Source: Pseudomonas phenolilytica (GTDB taxonomy: Bacteria > Pseudomonadota > Gammaproteobacteria > Pseudomonadales > Pseudomonadaceae). From it: DNA of 64,000 bases. How positions within the stretch are numbered: position 1 is the first letter of the stretch; each line of letters begins with the position of its first letter. The DNA is taken from the NCBI RefSeq assembly GCF_021432765.1, contig NZ_CP058908.1:1318001-1382000 (forward strand), written 5' to 3'. The position numbers were made by a program, and so were the translations under genes. Positions 62,024 to 64,000 of this stretch are shown here, piece after piece. Below the pieces are notes generated by a model. It did not search any database. It was not told where the DNA came from and saw only the letters and a list, made by a program, of their open reading frames with translations.

Positions 62024-62139
62024 CCCGGGTCCCTGGGGAAGTGGTACGGCGATTTATCCGATTCGCTGACAGACGGTCAATCCGCGACCGCCGGTTGGCC
62101 GCCCGGTGGGCCTGTGAAGCCCCCGGACGGTCGTCAGGC

Positions 62140-62730
62140 TCAGATCAGCATGCGCAGAATGTTGGGCATGTGCGTCATGGTCGCCAGGTTGTTGACCACC
62201 AGCATGTCCAGCAGCTTGATCGCCAGGAAGGCGAAGATCGGCGAGATGTCGAGCCCGCCGAGATTCGGCAGCAGGCGACGGAACGGAGCCAGTACTGGCT
62301 CGCACAGCTGGCTGACCAGCTGCGCGCCCGGGTTGTGGCTGCCCGGCGCGACCCAGGAGAGGATCACGCTGATGATCAGTGCCCAGAAGAAGATGTTGAG
62401 AAACAGCCCGGTGATGCCGATCAGTGCCCATATCAGCAGCAGAATCGGGTTGCCGGTGGTGCCGTAGGCGACCAGCAGGATCAGCGCCATCAGCACGATT
62501 TGCACGATCAGCGCGAGCAGCAGCGACGACAGGTCCAGCGTGCCAATGCTCGGAATCACCCGGCGCATCGGCCGCAGCAGCGGGTGGGTGGCCTTGACGA
62601 TGAACTGGCTGAGCGGGTTGTAGAAGTCAGCGCGCACCAGCTGCAGGATGAAGCGCAGCAGGACGATCAGCAGGTAGAGGCTGCCGAGCGTCTGGATGAT
62701 CAGGATCAGGGCTTGCGAAAGTTGGGACAT
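62140..62730 (-). CDS. yggT: YggT family membrane protein
   Basis: This 196-residue inner-membrane protein contains two YGGT repeats of paired helices, each ending in a LLRPMRRVIPS- or FRRLLPNLGGLDIS-like amphipathic stretch (about 55-72 and 150-170). The exact role is unknown; links to osmotic and turgor tolerance have been suggested in other bacteria. It begins 9 nt after proC in the yggS-proC-yggT operon, a common proteobacterial order. Confidence 0.93.
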   Translation of the reverse strand: MSQLSQALILIIQTLGSLYLLIVLLRFILQLVRADFYNPLSQFIVKATHPLLRPMRRVIPSIGTLDLSSLLLALIVQIVLMALILLVAYGTTGNPILLLIWALIGITGLFLNIFFWALIISVILSWVAPGSHNPGAQLVSQLCEPVLAPFRRLLPNLGGLDISPIFAFLAIKLLDMLVVNNLATMTHMPNILRMLI

Positions 62731-62739
62731 GAATGCTCC

Positions 62740-63564
62740 TTATTGGCCCAGTTGTTCGGCCAGCTCGGCCGAGCGGTGCGCGGCGGCGTTCAGCGCCTGC
62801 TGCACCAGTTGCTCGAAGCCGCCAGCCTGGAAGGCTTTGATCGCCGCTTCGGTGGTTCCGTTCGGCGAGGTGACGCGGCTCCGCAGCTCGGCGGCGTCGA
62901 CGTCGCTTTCGCAGGCCATGCGCGCCGCCCCCAGGGCCGTCTGCAGCGTCAGTTGCGCGGCGGTTGCGCGTGGCAGCCCGAGTTGTTCGCCGGCCGCGGT
63001 CATCGCCTCGATGAGCAGGAAGAAGTAGGCCGGGCCGCTGCCGGACACGGCAGTGACCGCGTCGATCAGCTGTTCTTCGTCCAGCCACAGGGCCACGCCG
63101 ACCGCCGAAAGCAGCTGTTCGGCCTGGTGCTTCTGCATAGCGCTGACCTGTGCGTTGGCGAACAGGCCGCTGACGCCCTGGCGCAGCAGCGCCGGGGTGT
63201 TCGGCATGCAGCGCACGATGGCCCGTGGCTGCGGGCCGAGCCAGCGCTGCAGGCTGTCGCAGGTGATGCCGGCAGCGATGGAAACGATCAGCGTGGTCGG
63301 TGCAAGCTGCGCTGACAGGTCGCGGCAGACGGCCTGCATCACCTGCGGTTTGACCGCCAGCACCACCACATCGGCATTCGTCAGCGCGTCGCGGTTGTCG
63401 GCGAAGGTCTGGATGCCGTGCTCTGCGCTGATTCGCGCGCGCTGCTCGGCACCAGGATCGCTGGCGCGGATGGCGTCGGCGGCGACACCCTGGGCGCGCA
63501 GACCGCCGATCAGGCTGGTCGCCATGTTGCCGGCGCCGATGAAAGCGATGCGGGGAGAAGTCAT
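62740..63564 (-). CDS. proC: Pyrroline-5-carboxylate reductase
   Basis: This enzyme reduces pyrroline-5-carboxylate to proline with NAD(P)H. The 274-residue protein has the Rossmann motif FIGAGNMATSLIGG (about 6-19), a VLAVKPQVM stretch (about 68) and the substrate-binding TAVSGSGPAYFFLLIEAM signature (about 161-178). The ATG at 63564 has an AAGGA site; eleven in-frame codons upstream overlap the spacer to yggS. It lies 10 nt downstream of yggS. Confidence 0.96.
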   Translation of the reverse strand: MTSPRIAFIGAGNMATSLIGGLRAQGVAADAIRASDPGAEQRARISAEHGIQTFADNRDALTNADVVVLAVKPQVMQAVCRDLSAQLAPTTLIVSIAAGITCDSLQRWLGPQPRAIVRCMPNTPALLRQGVSGLFANAQVSAMQKHQAEQLLSAVGVALWLDEEQLIDAVTAVSGSGPAYFFLLIEAMTAAGEQLGLPRATAAQLTLQTALGAARMACESDVDAAELRSRVTSPNGTTEAAIKAFQAGGFEQLVQQALNAAAHRSAELAEQLGQ

Positions 63565-63574
63565 AGCAGTTCCT

Positions 63575-64000
63575 TTATTGAGGGCGACCGTAGTCACGGG
63601 CGCCGAACAGGGCAGTACCGATGCGCACCCAGGTGGCGCCTTCGGCGATGGCCGCTTCGAGATCCTGGCTCATGCCCATCGACAGCGTGTCCATGCGGGG
63701 ATCCAGTTCGTCGCGCAGATGGCGCAGGCGGGCGAAGGCGGCGCGCTGCACGGCGGCATCGTCGCTCGGTGCGGGAATGCACATCAGTCCGCGCAGGCGC
63801 AGGCGCGGCAGCGCGGAGATCGCGGCGACCAGTTCCCGCGCCTCGCTTTCGCTGCAGCCGGATTTGCTCTGCTCGTCGCTGACATTGACCTGCAGGCACA
63901 CGTTCAGCGGCGGTAGATGCGCGGGACGCTGGTCGGACAGGCGCTGGGCGATCTTCAGTCGATCCACCGAATGCACCCAGGCGAAATGCTCGGCGATCGG
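63575..64000 (-). CDS. yggS: YggS/PLPBP family pyridoxal-phosphate-binding protein (5' end outside the window)
   Basis: The last 141 codons of a PLP homeostasis protein are present, and the reading frame stays open to the right edge. Visible motifs are NVSDEQSKSGC, LRLRGLMCIPAP, DTLSMGMSQDLEAAIAEGATWVRIGTALFG, the last being the phosphate-binding tail of the family. The N-terminal lysine that holds PLP lies outside the window. It is the first gene of yggS-proC-yggT. In P. aeruginosa the divergent neighbour beyond it is the pilT/pilU region. Confidence 0.93.
   Translation of the reverse strand, partial: PIAEHFAWVHSVDRLKIAQRLSDQRPAHLPPLNVCLQVNVSDEQSKSGCSESEARELVAAISALPRLRLRGLMCIPAPSDDAAVQRAAFARLRHLRDELDPRMDTLSMGMSQDLEAAIAEGATWVRIGTALFGARDYGRPQ

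Overview
The window is high-GC Gammaproteobacterial chromosome and almost certainly comes from Pseudomonadaceae (Pseudomonas sensu lato, possibly a Stutzerimonas-type lineage). The housekeeping order ilvD ... pfpI-mutM ... ggt-fdx-coaD ... rsmD-M16 peptidases / ftsYEX-rpoH ... mtgA-thiSG-trmB ... hemW-rdgB-metWX-yggT-proC-yggS follows, as I recall it, the PAO1 block running from ilvD to just before the pilT region. I see no rRNA, tRNA, IS element, prophage or CRISPR array. Coding density is about 95% and no gene-free stretch exceeds about 270 bases.

Layout. 1-3.4 kb: a TRAP carboxylate transporter with dctQM on the minus strand and dctP divergent on the plus strand. 3.4-9.1 kb: osmC, a DUF2388 protein and a 1593-residue cytoplasmic PAS/GAF hybrid kinase. 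9.2-11.7 kb: two divergent L,D-transpeptidases. 11.8-18.7 kb: ilvD, then dctA divergent from the dctBD two-component pair, with a visible sigma-54 promoter and tandem activator sites. 18.7-26.5 kb: rlmI, pfpI, mutM, a Na/Pi transporter, ggt, ferredoxin and coaD. 26.6-31 kb: an operon of aldehyde dehydrogenase, Tat lipoprotein and GMC oxidoreductase, with a divergent TetR regulator whose probable operator lies inside the operon promoter.

31.1-36.9 kb: the most unusual locus, a four-gene operon. It encodes a zinc-ribbon protein with a degenerate GGDEF domain that keeps the RxxD c-di-GMP binding site, a processive family 2 glycosyltransferase, a TolC-type outer-membrane channel fused to a C-terminal barrel-like domain resembling a glycoside hydrolase, and a HlyD/Alg44-like adaptor. 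It reads as a c-di-GMP-controlled exopolysaccharide synthesis and export machine that does not match Pel, Psl, Alg, Bcs or Pga.

36.9-46.2 kb: a YheT hydrolase, a small conserved protein, rsmD, a pair of M16 peptidases, ftsYEX and rpoH (with a sigma-E/AlgU-like promoter). 46.2-50.9 kb: a CHASE hybrid kinase and a GGDEF-EAL protein with both active sites intact, which look like insertions into the conserved order. 51-64 kb: mtgA, a DUF423 protein, thiSG, trmB, an orphan DUF1329 protein, DUF3392, hemW-rdgB-DUF4426-metW-metX, a dynamin-like GTPase, yggT, proC and the truncated yggS at the right edge.

The accessory cargo is weighted towards envelope remodelling, dicarboxylate uptake and c-di-GMP or phosphorelay signalling. 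All functions are inferred from sequence motifs and family knowledge; no database search was run.
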